The notes under the pieces are model-generated. The model saw only the letters and a program-made list of their open reading frames with translations. It searched no databases and was not told the DNA's origin. From contig NW_024883046.1 in assembly GCF_019059575.1 (NCBI RefSeq), forward strand, positions 62,001 through 126,000: a stretch of 64,000 nt of DNA, given 5' to 3'. Each line of letters starts with the position of its first letter. Position 1 is the stretch's first letter. Both the position numbers and the translations under genes were made by a program. Positions 21,621 to 33,918 of this stretch are shown here, piece by piece. Source of the stretch: Amphibalanus amphitrite (Eukaryota > Arthropoda > Thecostraca > Balanomorpha > Balanidae).

Positions 21621-22797
21621 CCCGCGCCCCACTGGGGGGGGGGGGGCTATTCATAGCCCCCCCCCCTCCCATTTTTCTGCAATGACTTCCCAACCACTTG
21701 ACATATCGACGCCAAACTTTCAGTACCTTCGGCTGCATCAATTTGACACCTTGTGTTAAAATTTTAACTTCGTAGCTACCATAGGTCGGCCGGAAATGAC
21801 GTCAGAGTGACGTCATGTTCGGCCGATTTCGACGCAAAATATTGAACCACGACAATCGCTTCCAAGAGCTCAGTTTTTAAGCTAGATCCAATTTATTTAC
21901 ATGAAAGGACTCAGAATTGACTGCGCTATCAAACTGCTATCTCGGATTGTCAAATTTTGTTGATTTTGAAACTTTTATAATAATATTCCAAATTTATATT
22001 TTTATTTTTTTCATAAAGTTTTTAATTTTTCGGAAAAACCGGAATATATGTGACAGAACGCTTGCTTATGACTAACTCTAGCAAGTTTTAGCTAAATATC
22101 TTCAAAAATGGCCAAGTTATACGCATTATTGCAAAAATTTCACAATTAATAATTTTTCAAATCCATTTTTCAGTACGTTTTTGACATCGTACACCAAAAT
22201 AAATAGCACCATCGTGTTCTGGAGCTCAAACTGCATCCAATAGACACCTTTTTTGTTGGAAACATTAAACTTCAAAATTTGACCATTTGTGAACTGAAAG
22301 TGACTTGACCTAAGCTAAATTCGACTCAAAATGACCTCGAATGACACAGACGACATCAAATTCGAAATATATGGCCTAACTTGACCATAAAACATGCGTC
22401 ACGTGACCGACGCATGATATAATATTTCCGTGACCTGTGATGACCTGACCCTGACCTGAAAATCAAAGTACAAGTTTTGTACCCTCAAGGTATCTAGAGC
22501 ATCTGTTCACGAGTGTGTACACCAAAAATGAGCCTGATCTGACTTGTAAGACGGCGGTCAGAGCCCAAAATGTGAACAAGCCGAAATGCTAATAATTTTT
22601 ACTTTGACCTGACCTGTGACGTCATCGGTGACCTCGAGGTAAATGAAATTAGGTTTCGCGCGACAGTGTTTCGAGGGCTATCAGACGCCGTTTGATTTTT
22701 TACGATCGGCCCAGTAGTTTCGGAGTTAGGAAGGGGGCTATGGAGAGGCCCCCCCCCCAGTAGGGCGTGTTATACGCAGACCCCAGTGGGGCGCGGG
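21621..22797. mobile_element. TTAA-type G-capped element, family A copy 2
   Basis: The best-preserved copy. TTAA flanks both sides (21617-21620, 22798-22801), with perfect ends CCCGCGCCCCACTGGGG and inverse, a G/C-tract palindrome GGCTATTCATAGCC at the left and a degenerate one at the right. The interior is non-coding, with many TGACCT words. Confidence 0.85.
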
Positions 22798-22801
22798 TTA
22801 A

Positions 22802-23917
22802 GGAGCTTTTAAAACGCCTATAAAGCACCATCAGTTAGTGTAATTTTGATATTGTGTTGATCTATGTGTGTAGACATTTTCAATAAAGGGAAGCGTAGCA
22901 AACCTGAACAAGACCGCTAGCATGGCCGAGAGCAGGCCAAAAGGACATCTGGGAGGACACGAGATTGTGAATATTTTGTTTTGAGAATAAAGAGGGCGGG
23001 AGTGAGACAATGAACGCCCAGTGGCACACAGCAGTGCTTTTCAGGCTTTGGACGCCGCTGAAGAAGAGACTAGCCCCGTTTACATAGGGCTCATTGCCAG
23101 ATGGTGGAATTCCGTTACCGAGATATTTATTCCACTGACCACTAACAAGACATTTCGGGTACATTCCGCTAGTTCTGACGACCTATCCGGCCAGAAGGCC
23201 GGATAGGTCTAGCGGAATGTACCCGAAATGTCTCGTTAGTGGAAAAAATGTATCGGTATCGGAATTCCGCTATCTGGCAACGAGCCCTATGTAAACGCGG
23301 CTCCTGCGAGGCAGAGGACGCAGCAGGACGGAGCAGCGGCGCACAAACAGCCCCCGTAGCCCGTTACTGGCTTAGTGACTACGACGCGCTTCGGGGGGGA
23401 GCCGCTGCTCTAGTCTGATCTCTCAGCTGGCTATGGACTCCTCACTCCTGAACCGCGCGTTATCCCAATTTTAAGCCCTAGAGCTCAATTTTGAGATATT
23501 TCAAGGTTCACGTGTAGGTACTGAATGAAAAGGAAAACCATGAATGAGATGAATGAGTCAGTTAAGGGTGCTGTTCGGGGCATGCGACCAGAGATCTGCC
23601 GCACGGCAGTGGCAGAAGTGAGGCAGCGCACGGCTCCGTATCTGGAGTGTTTTGGTATAGCCCTACGGAAAATGTGTTGTACGGAAGGCACCGAGCATGA
23701 AACACTAACAAGAGTAGGCCACGCCACTAAATCACACTGTGTAATCTATCGTTTGTGGGATTTCTGGGATTTCTAGGGTTTATGATTAGCAATATGTACG
23801 CAATTTAAATCCCTCCGTATTTTTCGGTAACTCCAAGTAACTTTATCACACAACTTTGTGTTACCATTTTCTCAACGCTGTGCTTTTATCGATGATATAC
23901 GTTGAATGTTTCATCAT
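22802..23917. other. Intergenic with one foldback MITE
   Basis: Apart from the 23072-23302 foldback I recognise nothing. The open frame 23525-23776 and its antisense partner have no recognisable motif. Confidence 0.5.
23072..23302. repeat. Foldback MITE, about 230 bp
   Basis: The two halves are inverse copies: CCGTTTACATAGGGCTC at the left end and GAGCCCTATGTAAACGCGG at the right. The near-perfect centre is ACCTATCCGGCC/GGCCGGATAGGT. It is non-coding and no clear target duplication was found. Confidence 0.8.
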
Positions 23918-23921
23918 TTAA

Positions 23922-24927
23922 CCCGCGCACCGACGGGGGGGGCGGATATCCGCCCCCCCCCCTGAGGTTTTTCGCGAATAGCGGGAAAACCGCGGCGCGT
24001 AGCGCCGCGAAATTTGGTATGACTATTCCCTTATCAATTTTACACATGGTGTGCAAGTTTGAACCTCCTACCTTTCAAGGTCAGGTCACCAGGTCACTTT
24101 GAATGACCCAACCTCAAGTCACTTTTTTGCAACTTTGTCACCGTGCCAGAGCTACAGTAGATGTCGGAGGCCTTTGAAAGTCGCAGGATGTTATTAGGTC
24201 ATTAGTAGCTACAATTTGTATATCTCGGAATTTTGATATCGGTGACCTAAGGTCAGGTCAATTTCGCGACCTCCCCATTATAAGTCAATGGGGGAAAAAT
24301 CAACTCCCTGTTTTTACCACTAAAACGGGTCGGAATGGCCCCATATACCATACATGACTTCATATACGATCAACCTTCACTACCTTGAGGTCTGTTTTGC
24401 TGTTGGGCAGCTGTGAGGTCATGTGACGTCATCAAAGGTCACCAAAGGTTTTTGGCCAATAACTCCGTACAGGAACAAGATACAGACGCGTGGATGGTCT
24501 CATTGTGTTCAGCTCGTCAAGACGCATCGAATGATATACATGATGACCTCGAGGTCACGTGACCTGAGGTCAACCTTTGACCTTGACCTTTCGAGGTCAA
24601 CATATATATCATTCGATGCGGATTGACGAGAGGATCACGATGATGCCCTTAGTTTGTTCCTAGCTTGACTAATTCGAAAGTTATTCGAGAAAAACTCTCT
24701 CCATATTTAGCGCCGCCATTTTGACTTTTTCGACCCCTGTGACGTCATCTTTGACCTGACCTGAAAATGACCTTAGTAAAAATTGTAGATCTTGACCGTG
24801 CGTATCCGATGCCGTTTACCGCTTGTCGCTATCTTGCTTCGTTCTCGAGATCTCTGGGGGGGGCGGTCATCCGCCCCCCCCCCCCCCGTCGGTACTAAGT
24901 TGGCGCAGACCCCCGTCGGTGCGCGGG
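23922..24927. mobile_element. TTAA-type G-capped element, family B copy 1
   Basis: TTAA at both sides (23918-23921, 24928-24931); ends CCCGCGCACCGACGGGG and inverse; terminal hairpins GGCGGATATCCGCC and GGCGGTCATCCGCC inside long G/C tracts. Internal AGGTCA words include everted and inverted pairs near 24546-24565. It is not protein-coding. Relatives lie at 49401-50408 and 58329-59327. Confidence 0.85.
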
Positions 24928-25502
24928 TTAACCCTTGCCCGTACAGGGGATCGAACAGACCCCCTCGGTTTTTCGCAAATAACTCGCGTAAAAAGCGGCC
25001 GATCGCGACGAAACTTTCAGTACCCTCAAGCTGATCAATTTTACATCTATCCTGAAAATTTGATGACCCTGACCCCAATGACCTTTAACCTCTGACCTAC
25101 TTTTCGAGACCATGTTTGGCCAGATCGCGATTCGGCGTATGTCGGCTCGCATTAGCCGCGCGTTGGCAATCATTTCATGGTCTCAAGCGTTCAAACATGT
25201 GATGTGATGTTAGTCCCACGCATTAGGGTGGGTGTCAAGGTCACCTGAAGGTCAGGTCAGGTCACTGACCTTTGATGACCTCAGTTAACTTTTTCGAGTT
25301 TTACATGCTTCTAGGCTAGTTTTTTAGCTGAGTTCGAATTTAGCAACCATTTGAACATTTACGAAGTAGTTTTGGTGCATTCGTAACATGTTACGAAGCT
25401 TTCAGAGGCGGTTGACACGTATTACGATTATCCGGCAGGACCCCTACTGCTTGACCTGACCTGACCTTACCCGACCTGGCCTAAATGCATGACGACATCA
25501 TA

Positions 25503-27672
25503 GGGTAGGGTGGGGTAATTTGAACATGTGGGGCAATTTGAACATAGTGTGAATAACAGAAAATTACAGAAAATCCATAAGTGGCATGACAATAAGACCA
25601 ATGAGAGAAATTATCGTAACTAAAAGGGCTATCATATGAACGGGGTTTTAAGTTTCAGGGAATGAAGATGTTGACGCACAGTGTAAAACATCAATTTCGC
25701 AAATAAAAACACCTAACAACACGTCATTGCAACTTCATTGCAGCGCAAAATCTTGCATTGCTAGCGCCTAATACGCAACGGCTTTTGTTGTATAATGACC
25801 TAATCAGCTCCGTCAATCCAAGAAATTTGCTTTTGAACCCTGTTTTTTAAAATGGCAAAATAACTTTTAGCGTGGGGTAATTTGAACATAGTGTGAGAAT
25901 TTGAATGAAGACAGGGATAGCTCCGAAAAAACAACGCTCCCAGTTTTTTTTTTTTGCCAATATTTTCGACCCAAGGCAGTAGCTGATAAGTGATGCCAGT
26001 TCTAGAAAATTTACGTCTAATATCCGTCTAATGTCCGGCATTTTTGTTGATTTTCCGTCCAAAAATGTTAAAGTAAACTATTTGTCCGAATATGTCCGAA
26101 AATTATGCAGCTATCAACACTCAAAACCGTCATTTATATTGCTTATCATGTAATTTTACCAGCCGAAAAGTGTTCATTATATTGAGATCTTAACAAGCTT
26201 TCCATTCGCCAATCAATGCTATGCACGATTACTTTATAAAAAGCGCTGAAGTGTAGCAAGCCATCGTCCAATATTGTCCAGTCTGCTACCTTTGTCCAAA
26301 CAATTCCGAATTGGACATTGGACAAAATCAGCACTCCAAATGTCCAGGTTTCGATTGGCACCACTTTAACAGATGTGGTACGGTTGGGAGAGTTGTTATC
26401 GAACAAAAATGATAGACGTTCTGTTAATTGAAGAGGGGCGAATTCTGTCAACTGACCGGTGTGCAGCGTGCAGATATTGATACTCTGCAACTGTTATTTT
26501 TGCTGTTGTGTAGATTTTTCAAGTGAAGGTATGTTTAGAATTGTTCTCCCTATTTGTTTATGGGTCAAACAACATCGGTGCTGGCGAGACTATCGTTTTT
26601 ATGACAGGTAAAGGCAGTATGTTCAAATTACCCCACGGTTGGGCAATTTGAACACACCGTGACTTGGTGGAGAAGTGAGGCTATACTATTCAAGGTATGC
26701 TCGGCTCGTCCAAAAATGAGCGTTAGGCGGCATGGGCGGACATCGATAGCAGCGCCTCTATCGGTCACTAGGGAAAGCTGGGCTGTAGGCGACGAAATAC
26801 CGGCTGGGTTGTCACACGTTGAATAGGTTAATAGCCATCCGTCTTGTGAAAAAGTTGAACTTTTGCCTTTAATATTTCTACTGGCAATTTTAGAAGTGTC
26901 TTCTCATGGATTACAAAACCGTTTAGATTATTGTATTCACTTCAAGCCTTCCCTATTGTTCTTGATGATGCGGGAACTATTTCTAATTAGTGTTTCTAGC
27001 TTTGTAAAAGAACATATTGTGCAAACGATGAAAAAAGCATAAATGGAAGATTTTAAATGCAATCTTCTCTAACAATTAATGATAAATTCTCTACATATCA
27101 AGGAAAAGGTGCATGCTATTTGATAATTTAAAGTTCTTGGGGCCAGTTGTTTTCTTCTTTTCTTACGTCGCCCCAATGGCCGCGAATACACTTGTGATAA
27201 CGCCTATCGGGCTTGCATGGTGAAAGCAAGTGACACTTGCGCTACTGAAGCAGTTTTTCTTCATCCAGGGTTCACACAGAAAAATATTGACACCGTTAGC
27301 GGTGTAATTGCACAGTACATATCTGAGCACTTGAGGAAAGTTGATTTAGTCCCTTCCCCGCTTAAATTACTCGCGCTTCTAAATGAACACCAGGAAGAAG
27401 GTAATAGAACACTGTTAGGAGGGTTGGGTGTTTTACTACATGTAGCAAAACACCCAACCCTCCTAACAGTGTTCTATTACCTTCTTCCTGGTGTTCATTT
27501 AGAAGCGCGAGTAATTTAAGCGGGGAAGGGACTAAATTAACTTTCCTCAAGTGCTCAGATATGTACTGTGCAATTACACCGCTAACGGTGTTAATATTTT
27601 TCTGTGTGTTGAACTGGAATTTGGTACAACGGAGAAGACGTAAAAATATGTTCAAATTACCCCACACTACCC
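25503..27672. mobile_element. 2.17-kb element with GGGTAG(N)GTGGGGTAATTTGAACA ends
   Basis: Inverted ends GGGTAGGGTGGGGTAATTTG and its near-inverse CAAATTACCCCACACTACCC are flanked by TA on both sides. Subterminal copies of GGGGTAATTTGAACA recur at about 25531, 25873 and 26621-26650. No transposase motif is visible in its short open frames, so it is probably non-autonomous. The TA flanks would suit a Tc1/mariner-like duplication, but the family is not recognised. Confidence 0.7.
27273..27608. repeat. 336-bp near-perfect hairpin MITE, copy 1
   Basis: CACACAGAAAAATATT at one end and its inverse at the other. The arms of about 160 bp match almost base for base around a tiny loop near 27440. Open frames on the two strands are near-identical because the element is palindromic. 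A second copy of the same length lies in the GY-E intron. Confidence 0.9.
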
Positions 27673-27967
27673 TATGTGATTACAACTAGAAAAAAACAGC
27701 AGCCACACTTTACGACTTTCTAACAGGTCCCGATTTTCCCGACATTTGTGTCATTGACCTGACCTGAAATATCACCCAATGACCTAGGACCCTAAAATTG
27801 TGCATCATCGGCTTCCTCTCGTCACGGGCAACACGCTCGGTTTTTTTTTGCAAACTTCTAACTCGATCAGGGGCCAAACAGCAAGAAGGGTCCAACGGAC
27901 CCCCTCCCCCAAAATAAGCCCCTTTTACGTTCGAGGCTGGCAAAATACCATTAAGGGCGAGGGTTAA

Positions 27968-28712
27968 GCGTAGAGTGCAAGTTAAAATTTGTCCTAAATC
28001 CAGTGCAGTTAATTGGCCGGTAAAGGTTCTGTCGTAAGCTATCCATTCCGCTGTCAATCAATCTATGTATGCTGAAGGGCTGGACACCGCAAAAAAATCA
28101 TCTTTGTTCTACCGTAGTTCAGCAAATGTTGTTGATAAATGTCTGACAGCCATTTGTTTGCATACTCGTATGACTTGACTTTTGGACATCTTGACATGCC
28201 TTGAAGGTGCAATGTGTGAGTGCAGGTGCTACTTCCAATTATATAATTTTACCTTTTAAATTAATTCAATAAGGATATAATATTAGCCGGGCTCACGACG
28301 GGCATCTGGCAAATGCACCCAATCCCACGAAATCTGCAGTTAATCTCTTTTATTACAAATACATTCATTTCATGAATTTTTCAGGATTTTAATCGAAAAT
28401 AATATCTGATAATTCGAATAATAATGTCTAGAAGCATCTGTGCAACCCAAACGGACAACTTTCAAGAACCACAATGAACCTTATTTGACCAAATATGCAC
28501 CTAATCTACACCAAGTGTGTACTGGAAGGCCGTCGTGGAAACGGCTATTATACCACTTTCCTTTTTGCATTTTCCTAAATGTTGTCATTTCAGTAAAGCA
28601 ATCATAGATATGCATAAGGATTCCACTTAAAAAAAGTCAAGTCTGCGTGTGCATAAGCACAGCTCTCCCTTCGGTGCAAAAAGACAAAACAATAGGAGAT
28701 GAAATGCAATTT
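27968..28712. other. Intergenic, nothing recognised
   Basis: AT-rich spacer between the nested elements and the GY-B poly(A) signal. No repeat or gene-like signal was seen. Confidence 0.5.
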
Positions 28713-28718
28713 TTTATT
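28713..28718 (-). terminator. Poly(A) signal of GY-B
   Basis: AATAAA on the minus strand, in CTCGCTCAATAAAAA, about 55 bp after the stop. Confidence 0.8.
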
Positions 28719-28772
28719 GAGCGAGAGATGAATCAAAATGGCAAAGACACACATGCATGGCGAACACAAAAC

Positions 28773-29373
28773 TTAGTGGTAATAGCCGGAGCGGTATCCA
28801 TATCCGTAAGACCGGGGTGCGTATCCGTACGAGCGGGAGGCGTATCCGTAGCTACGGGGAGCGTATCCGTATCCGGTGTGTCCGTATCCGTAGCTGCGAG
28901 GAGCGTATCCGTATCCGTAGGAGTTGTAGCCCAGAGAGCGGCGGTGGCGGCCGTGGTAGCCATAGCTACGGGGGCCATAGCTGCCGTAGCTGCCGTAGCC
29001 GTATCCGGCACGACGGTATCCACCGTAGTAGGCTGGGGCGGAGCGGTATCCGGAGTATCCGTATCCGTATCCGTGTCCGCTAGCAGAGACAACAGCCACC
29101 AGGGCAGCCAGACACAGCAGCTGCAAAGAAGAAAACATTCATCAGGAAAAATCGTACGCGTGTCATTCTTTGCCAGGATGTAAGAACAGCAGGCTTTCAC
29201 TCATGTTCCTTGTTTTTATGCCTAAGCGGTGTTATAGCAACTGATAAGCTTTAAAGTTACATGTGCCTGACCCTTCTCGATGAGTGCTGTGAAAATGAAA
29301 TCGCAACATGTTTTAACAGTCAGAGCAAAAAAAAAATATTTTTTCCAAAACTTACCGCAAGCTTGGCGTTCAT
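28773..29373 (-). CDS. GY-B: secreted Gly/Tyr-rich cuticle-like protein, 121 aa
   Basis: Exon 1 is complement(29356-29373), MNAKLA, donor gtaagt. Exon 2 is complement(28773-29120) after ctttgcag, 115 codons plus stop. Domain order is as in GY-A: signal peptide, GHGYGYGYSGYRSAPAYYGG, GYG/SYG block, RHRRS, then YAPRSYGYG repeats. A three-residue deletion in the GYG/SYG block (GYGSYGSYGPRS) makes it shorter than its siblings. The promoter is intact and adjacent. It lies on the minus strand like GY-A, with the opposite orientation to C, D and E. Confidence 0.88.
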
Positions 29374-29448
29374 CTCTGCGGCTTGTAGTTCCTCCGACTG
29401 CTGGGAGAGTAGATCAGTGAGTGTGTGATATCCACCCGCCGTCCGGCG

Positions 29449-29485
29449 CTTTTATACGCGGCCCGCCCCGTATGTCCGACCTTGG
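29449..29485 (-). promoter_or_regulatory. GY-B core promoter: TATAAAAG and FTZ-F1-type site
   Basis: Minus strand: TATAAAAG at 29456-29449; CCAAGGTCG at 29485-29477, 20 bp upstream of it. The presumed start site is the TATCACACACTCACTG about 30 bp downstream of the TATA box. The ATG follows about 76 bp after the TATA box. Confidence 0.8.
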
Positions 29486-29702
29486 CTTCCGCCTCACGGT
29501 GATTGGTTTGGTGCTGACGTGTTCCATTTGGTCGAACAGTATCGCAAGGCACAGCTCATGCAACCGAGGAATGCCTTTAGTACGTATATAGTATATTATG
29601 AAAGCAGATTTGAAAGGTAAAATGCGACTTTTGCACGAAAAGCATCTAATTCTAGCCCTCGCGGGACCTATCGGTTTTCTACATATATGTTACAGGCAAA
29701 GT

Positions 29703-31004
29703 GAAAATTCGGGCATTTTGCAAAATGCCTAGGCAGTTTGCAAACTGCCTGACCCACCAGGCATTTTGCAAACTGCCTGAAATTGTTTTCTCAGGCATTT
29801 TCCAAAATGCCTGACATCAAACCCACACTAGCGAAGATGTATGGGTAAGCATCATTTGTAACTGCCGATTACAAAAGTTAAGCGCTGTCAATGCGCACCA
29901 AGTGAGAGGACACTGCGTTCTCCGGGTAGCGCCGCCGAGTTCAGGTCAGTGAGCCCCAGCGGCCGTCGGGTGACGAGCACCGGGCGTGGTTTCGTTGGTA
30001 AACATGCGCTCGGTACAATGATTGCACTGTTTCTAAGAGCCCTTGGTGGCTTTTTGAAAATACTATGGGTGGATATTGATCAGAAAAGAATGTTTTTTTA
30101 TTTACAAAAATTTGACTGTTACACGTTTACATTATCAATCGTCTCTGCCGGAACAGTAGCCCACCGGGGCAGAATAGGTACTGGACATCGCAGCTTTTAT
30201 ACACACGGCTACAACTCCGTATATATGAAAGGTACGGAGACGGTGGCTCAAGTCCATTCAGTGGTGGCTCCATCTCGACGGAATTGACGCAAGGCGTTGG
30301 TATACAGTGTCACGAAATTGATGCACGATTGGCACGGTTTGTTATGTTGTCCCTCCCATGTCCCTCCTGAGTGCTGAATGGATGTAATTTTAACGGGTCC
30401 GGCACCAGGGCACCTGGTCCAGCTGGCACTCGGCATCTAACTCGGCCATGCCCCGGTATCTGAAGACTTTACCCTGAAGCTGAAGCCGCTCAACCTCAGG
30501 TTGCAACGCTGACTTACCGTCAGCCAGAAGTGATGCAGCTGGATTTAACCAAGACCCACCAAATATGGACCATTCAGGACTAGACATTCAGACTTTTTCA
30601 GTGATGAGGCGATATTAGAGCTCTTCTAAGACATTGACAGTCCCCAACAACCAGTTCTGGGCCAACAGCATCTCCGGAGGCGCTGCACCGTCGAGATGGT
30701 GAAGCATCCACTGGGGATTCTCGTTTGAGGCATGATGGGCTACAGAGGCGTCTTTGAGCTTTTTCAGGTGCCGCAGGGAAAGACCACGCCGCTGATAACT
30801 TGTCAGCGAGGTGATGGAGAACACTGACGCAACTATACGCTGCAATCAATTTTGGGACACAAGTACAACATCCCGCAACAATTTCGTGACACCCTGTAGG
30901 TATTCGTGACCGTGGAATGTGTTTAGGCTCAGGCACAGTGGAACGTTGATGGCCAATGCCTGTAGTCAACAAAATGGAAACTCAGGCATTTTGCAAAATG
31001 CCTG
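29703..31004. mobile_element. Probable transposon relic bounded by AGGCATTTTGCAAAATGCCT palindromes
   Basis: Several near-palindromes of the type GGCATTTTGCAAAATGCC and GGCAGTTTGCAAACTGCC cluster at 29713-29813 and recur at 30983-31002. In between, minus-strand frames at 30390-30587 and 30598-30972 are broken by stops and could be the remains of one protein (motifs such as EWSIFGGSWLNPAASLLADG). I do not recognise the family. The boundaries are approximate. Confidence 0.45.
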
Positions 31005-33621
31005 GCCTATTCAGCTTTGAACTATTTCAGCCCGAAACAGCCCGAAACCATTTCCAGCCCGAACCCATTTCCAGAAGCCCAACATTATGCTGAGTGGTCC
31101 AAGTGCAATGAGGGAACCAGCCTTAGAAGGATAATAGACTGACATGCTGGAAAGACACTTTTAGGTTATATCATTACGTTCATTATTTTAAAATTAACAA
31201 ATTTGTAATGGTTGGAAAAAAACTGAAGCACAATCTGTGCTGTCATCGTGACAGGGCTAGCTAACACCCGTCAATGACCTATCTCAGATCTGATCTCGAT
31301 ATGTCCCTCAAATTGCTTTGGATAAAAGCGGCCACCTTGTGATAGGTCGGATATTCGCGAGGCCTTTTCAGCTCCGCTGCCCTTCACCTTGACGGTAATC
31401 GGCGGCGTGGCTCTGAGACCGGCGCCGCCATGTAATTAATAGGCCCACGCCCCGGCCAATCCGTCGCCCCTGCAGTGGACGCAGCGCGGCCATAGACGAA
31501 CGCAGCCAGCCGTGACGCGCCGGAGGCGTTCCTGACGCGCCATCTGTCCCCTCTGCGCCACAAGTCGCGCTCAAAAGTGATAAATGTTCCGTGTCGGAAG
31601 TTAGGTGCTCAAGGTCACACAAATCGCGGAACGCTATTTTTATCTTTTGTAAAAATGCTCGAGTGACATGAGACATCATTGGAAGGAGCGAACAATTTCT
31701 ACGCCGCATTATATGAAACGTTCTCCAATGGACACTTGTGCCGTTGCGCTCGTTTGAAAACTGTAGCTCACGGAATATTTATCAAAGCTCCTACAGCAAT
31801 GCATATTCATTCATAAACAAAACAATCCTTTCCTCTAAATTTGGAAATAGTCAACGCCTTACAGTATAGATCTGCTAATCTTTTCCAGACTTACCAGAAT
31901 AACAGATCACGATTTGCCAGCAATCAGCACCCTATCTGATCGCACGCGCCGAGTTGTAATGCTTAACAACAGGTCCTTGGATTTCACTGCAATAGAATGG
32001 GGCTTGCGGCATGGCCCTGACTGTCACCTCCGGCCGGTTTTCAATACCAGTAGCTGCTGACAAGGTACCGTAGACTGCTTCAGCTTTAGACTACTGGCAA
32101 CAATGAAAATTACAAACAAACAGCGGTGAAAACATTCTCCTGCTTTGGCGTGCTGGCTGGTGTCATTGTCCTCCAAAGAAAGCCGTTGAATGCATCATAT
32201 CTGTCATCATATCTGTAACATCATGTCTGCAACAAGCACAACATATCTATACCCAAGCTGCAAGGGAGACAAAGCAGACCGGAAGAGAGCACTAAGTTTC
32301 TCAGTGTTGCTTAGTGTCTGGAGAGCTTCTCGGAACTTCCGAGTATCCAAATGTTATATATTCTATTCAATGCTAGTCTGCCATATGGAGCATACTCGTA
32401 CATACATACCCGAAAGCAACACGTCAAAAAGAGAGCATTTATTTCTAGGCTAACCCAAAACATTCGAAATTCACCTCTTTTATAAGCGCAATATCTGCCC
32501 ACTCAGCACGGATGGTAATTGAAGTCATGTCAGCCCCCTGTGGGAGCCCCGCCGGACTCGGGGCCGGCTCTCTCCCACATTCATCCCCAGCGAGTGGCCC
32601 CTCGCCAGCGGGCAGTGCCTGCAGCCCCGCTCCAGCAGGGGCCAGTCATGCCGCCCCGGCAGAACGCCTCTAACCGCAGACAGTAGACACCCGATGGCGC
32701 CCCTGATCGAATTTCCGTCACTGGGGGGCCAGGGTTATCGTGTCCCGCGCCGGCACTTCCACTGTGAGCAGACGAGACCTTGAGGTAGGAAGTCAAGCAT
32801 AAAGAAAATACAAATGGGCTATTAGTTGCGCTCGTCTTAGGAAAAGGTCACAACAATGGGCTAGAATTGCTTTCCCAGCCTTCACTGCATTATAACATGA
32901 TATGCCTGTAAATAACTAGTGGTTGGTGAAATCATGTGATCAAAAATGCACTTATAGAACCGGAAATTGTACGTTTATTCTGTAAAATGTATATCAAGTA
33001 TTTCTATTATGTCAATTCGCTCAATGTTAATTAAGAAGTATAAAACGAATTCTTATCATATTTTGAGTGCAAGAATTCTCGTCAGAGAGCTAAGGGAGCA
33101 CTGTATGTATGTATAGGTAGGCATGTTACCAAGGCATCAAATTAGATGACCGTTCATTTTCAATTCATCTCCATGCTTAATTTGCGTCAATCACTTCATT
33201 TTAACCGTACTTGCAAAGACAAGTTTATACTTTGATTTCTAATTCGTATATGATGTAAGATACACCAAAACCACCCAACGTTTAGTGTTATTTACTTTTT
33301 TCAAGGGTGATATGACACATTTTACCTAGAGTCTAGTACGTTTTTCGGTTTCGTTCGAATATAGTGCGGGTACTTTTTCACAAATTTATTCTGCCTTGCA
33401 TGACATGTTGACATAGTTATACATACACACATACTACAAATTAACGTCTTTCCTAGCCAACAAAGCAGACGCTTTGATTTCGGTAGGTAACTAGAAGAAA
33501 AATCGTAAAATGATATAAGAATGGTAAAAGTTGATTCTACTTTGGTGAAGGAATCAATCGCTCTTTATTGATATATTTAATCTTTATGATGCAGCGCCAC
33601 TTGCAATTTGACATTCATGCA
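31005..33621. other. Intergenic, no supported gene
   Basis: A GC-rich patch at about 31370-31600 and another at 32520-32770 carry short open frames without recognisable motifs. The rest is AT-rich. No transposon ends were recognised. Confidence 0.45.
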
Positions 33622-33918
33622 CACTGAAAACAATTTAACCCAAGGCTGGCGAGTAAACCGGTGTTTTACGGGTACCCCTATCCGCAACCATTTTTAACCA
33701 CCCTCCCAGGAGTAGTGCTAGGTCCCATTGCGGTGTAGTCGTACTTGCTCTGAGCGGATATAACCGCTGTCAGCGAACAAGTCCACTGAGAGCAGGGACG
33801 TCTACACTGCAATGGGACCTTACTGTACTCCTGGGACGGTGGTTAAAAATGGTTGCGGATAGGGGTACCCGCAAAACACCGGTTTACTCGCGGGCCTTGG
33901 GTTAAATTGTTTTCAGTG
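33622..33918. repeat. 297-bp foldback MITE
   Basis: CACTGAAAACAATTTAACCC at the left matches GGGTTAAATTGTTTTCAGTG at the right. The arms continue inward through GTAAACCGGTGTTTT, GGGTACCCCTATCCGC and GGTCCCATTGC. The centre is less well matched. Both flanks show CA next to the element, but no longer duplication. Confidence 0.85.

Larger units (their letters stand above)
24932..27963. mobile_element. TTAA-type element family D copy 1, interrupted
   Basis: It shares the TTAA at 24928-24931 with the family B element on its left and ends at TTAA 27964-27967; ends CCCTTGCCC and GGGCGAGGG. Its left part matches 42366-43251 in inverse orientation (TTTCGCAAATAACTCGCG, CATGTTTGGCC). A 2.17-kb element (25503-27672) sits inside it. 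Confidence 0.75.

Noticed and set aside
27217-27667. Similar 100-aa frames on opposite strands (and again at 60.3-60.6 kb)
   Set aside because: The DNA is a near-perfect palindrome, so any frame appears on both strands. The element is a hairpin MITE.
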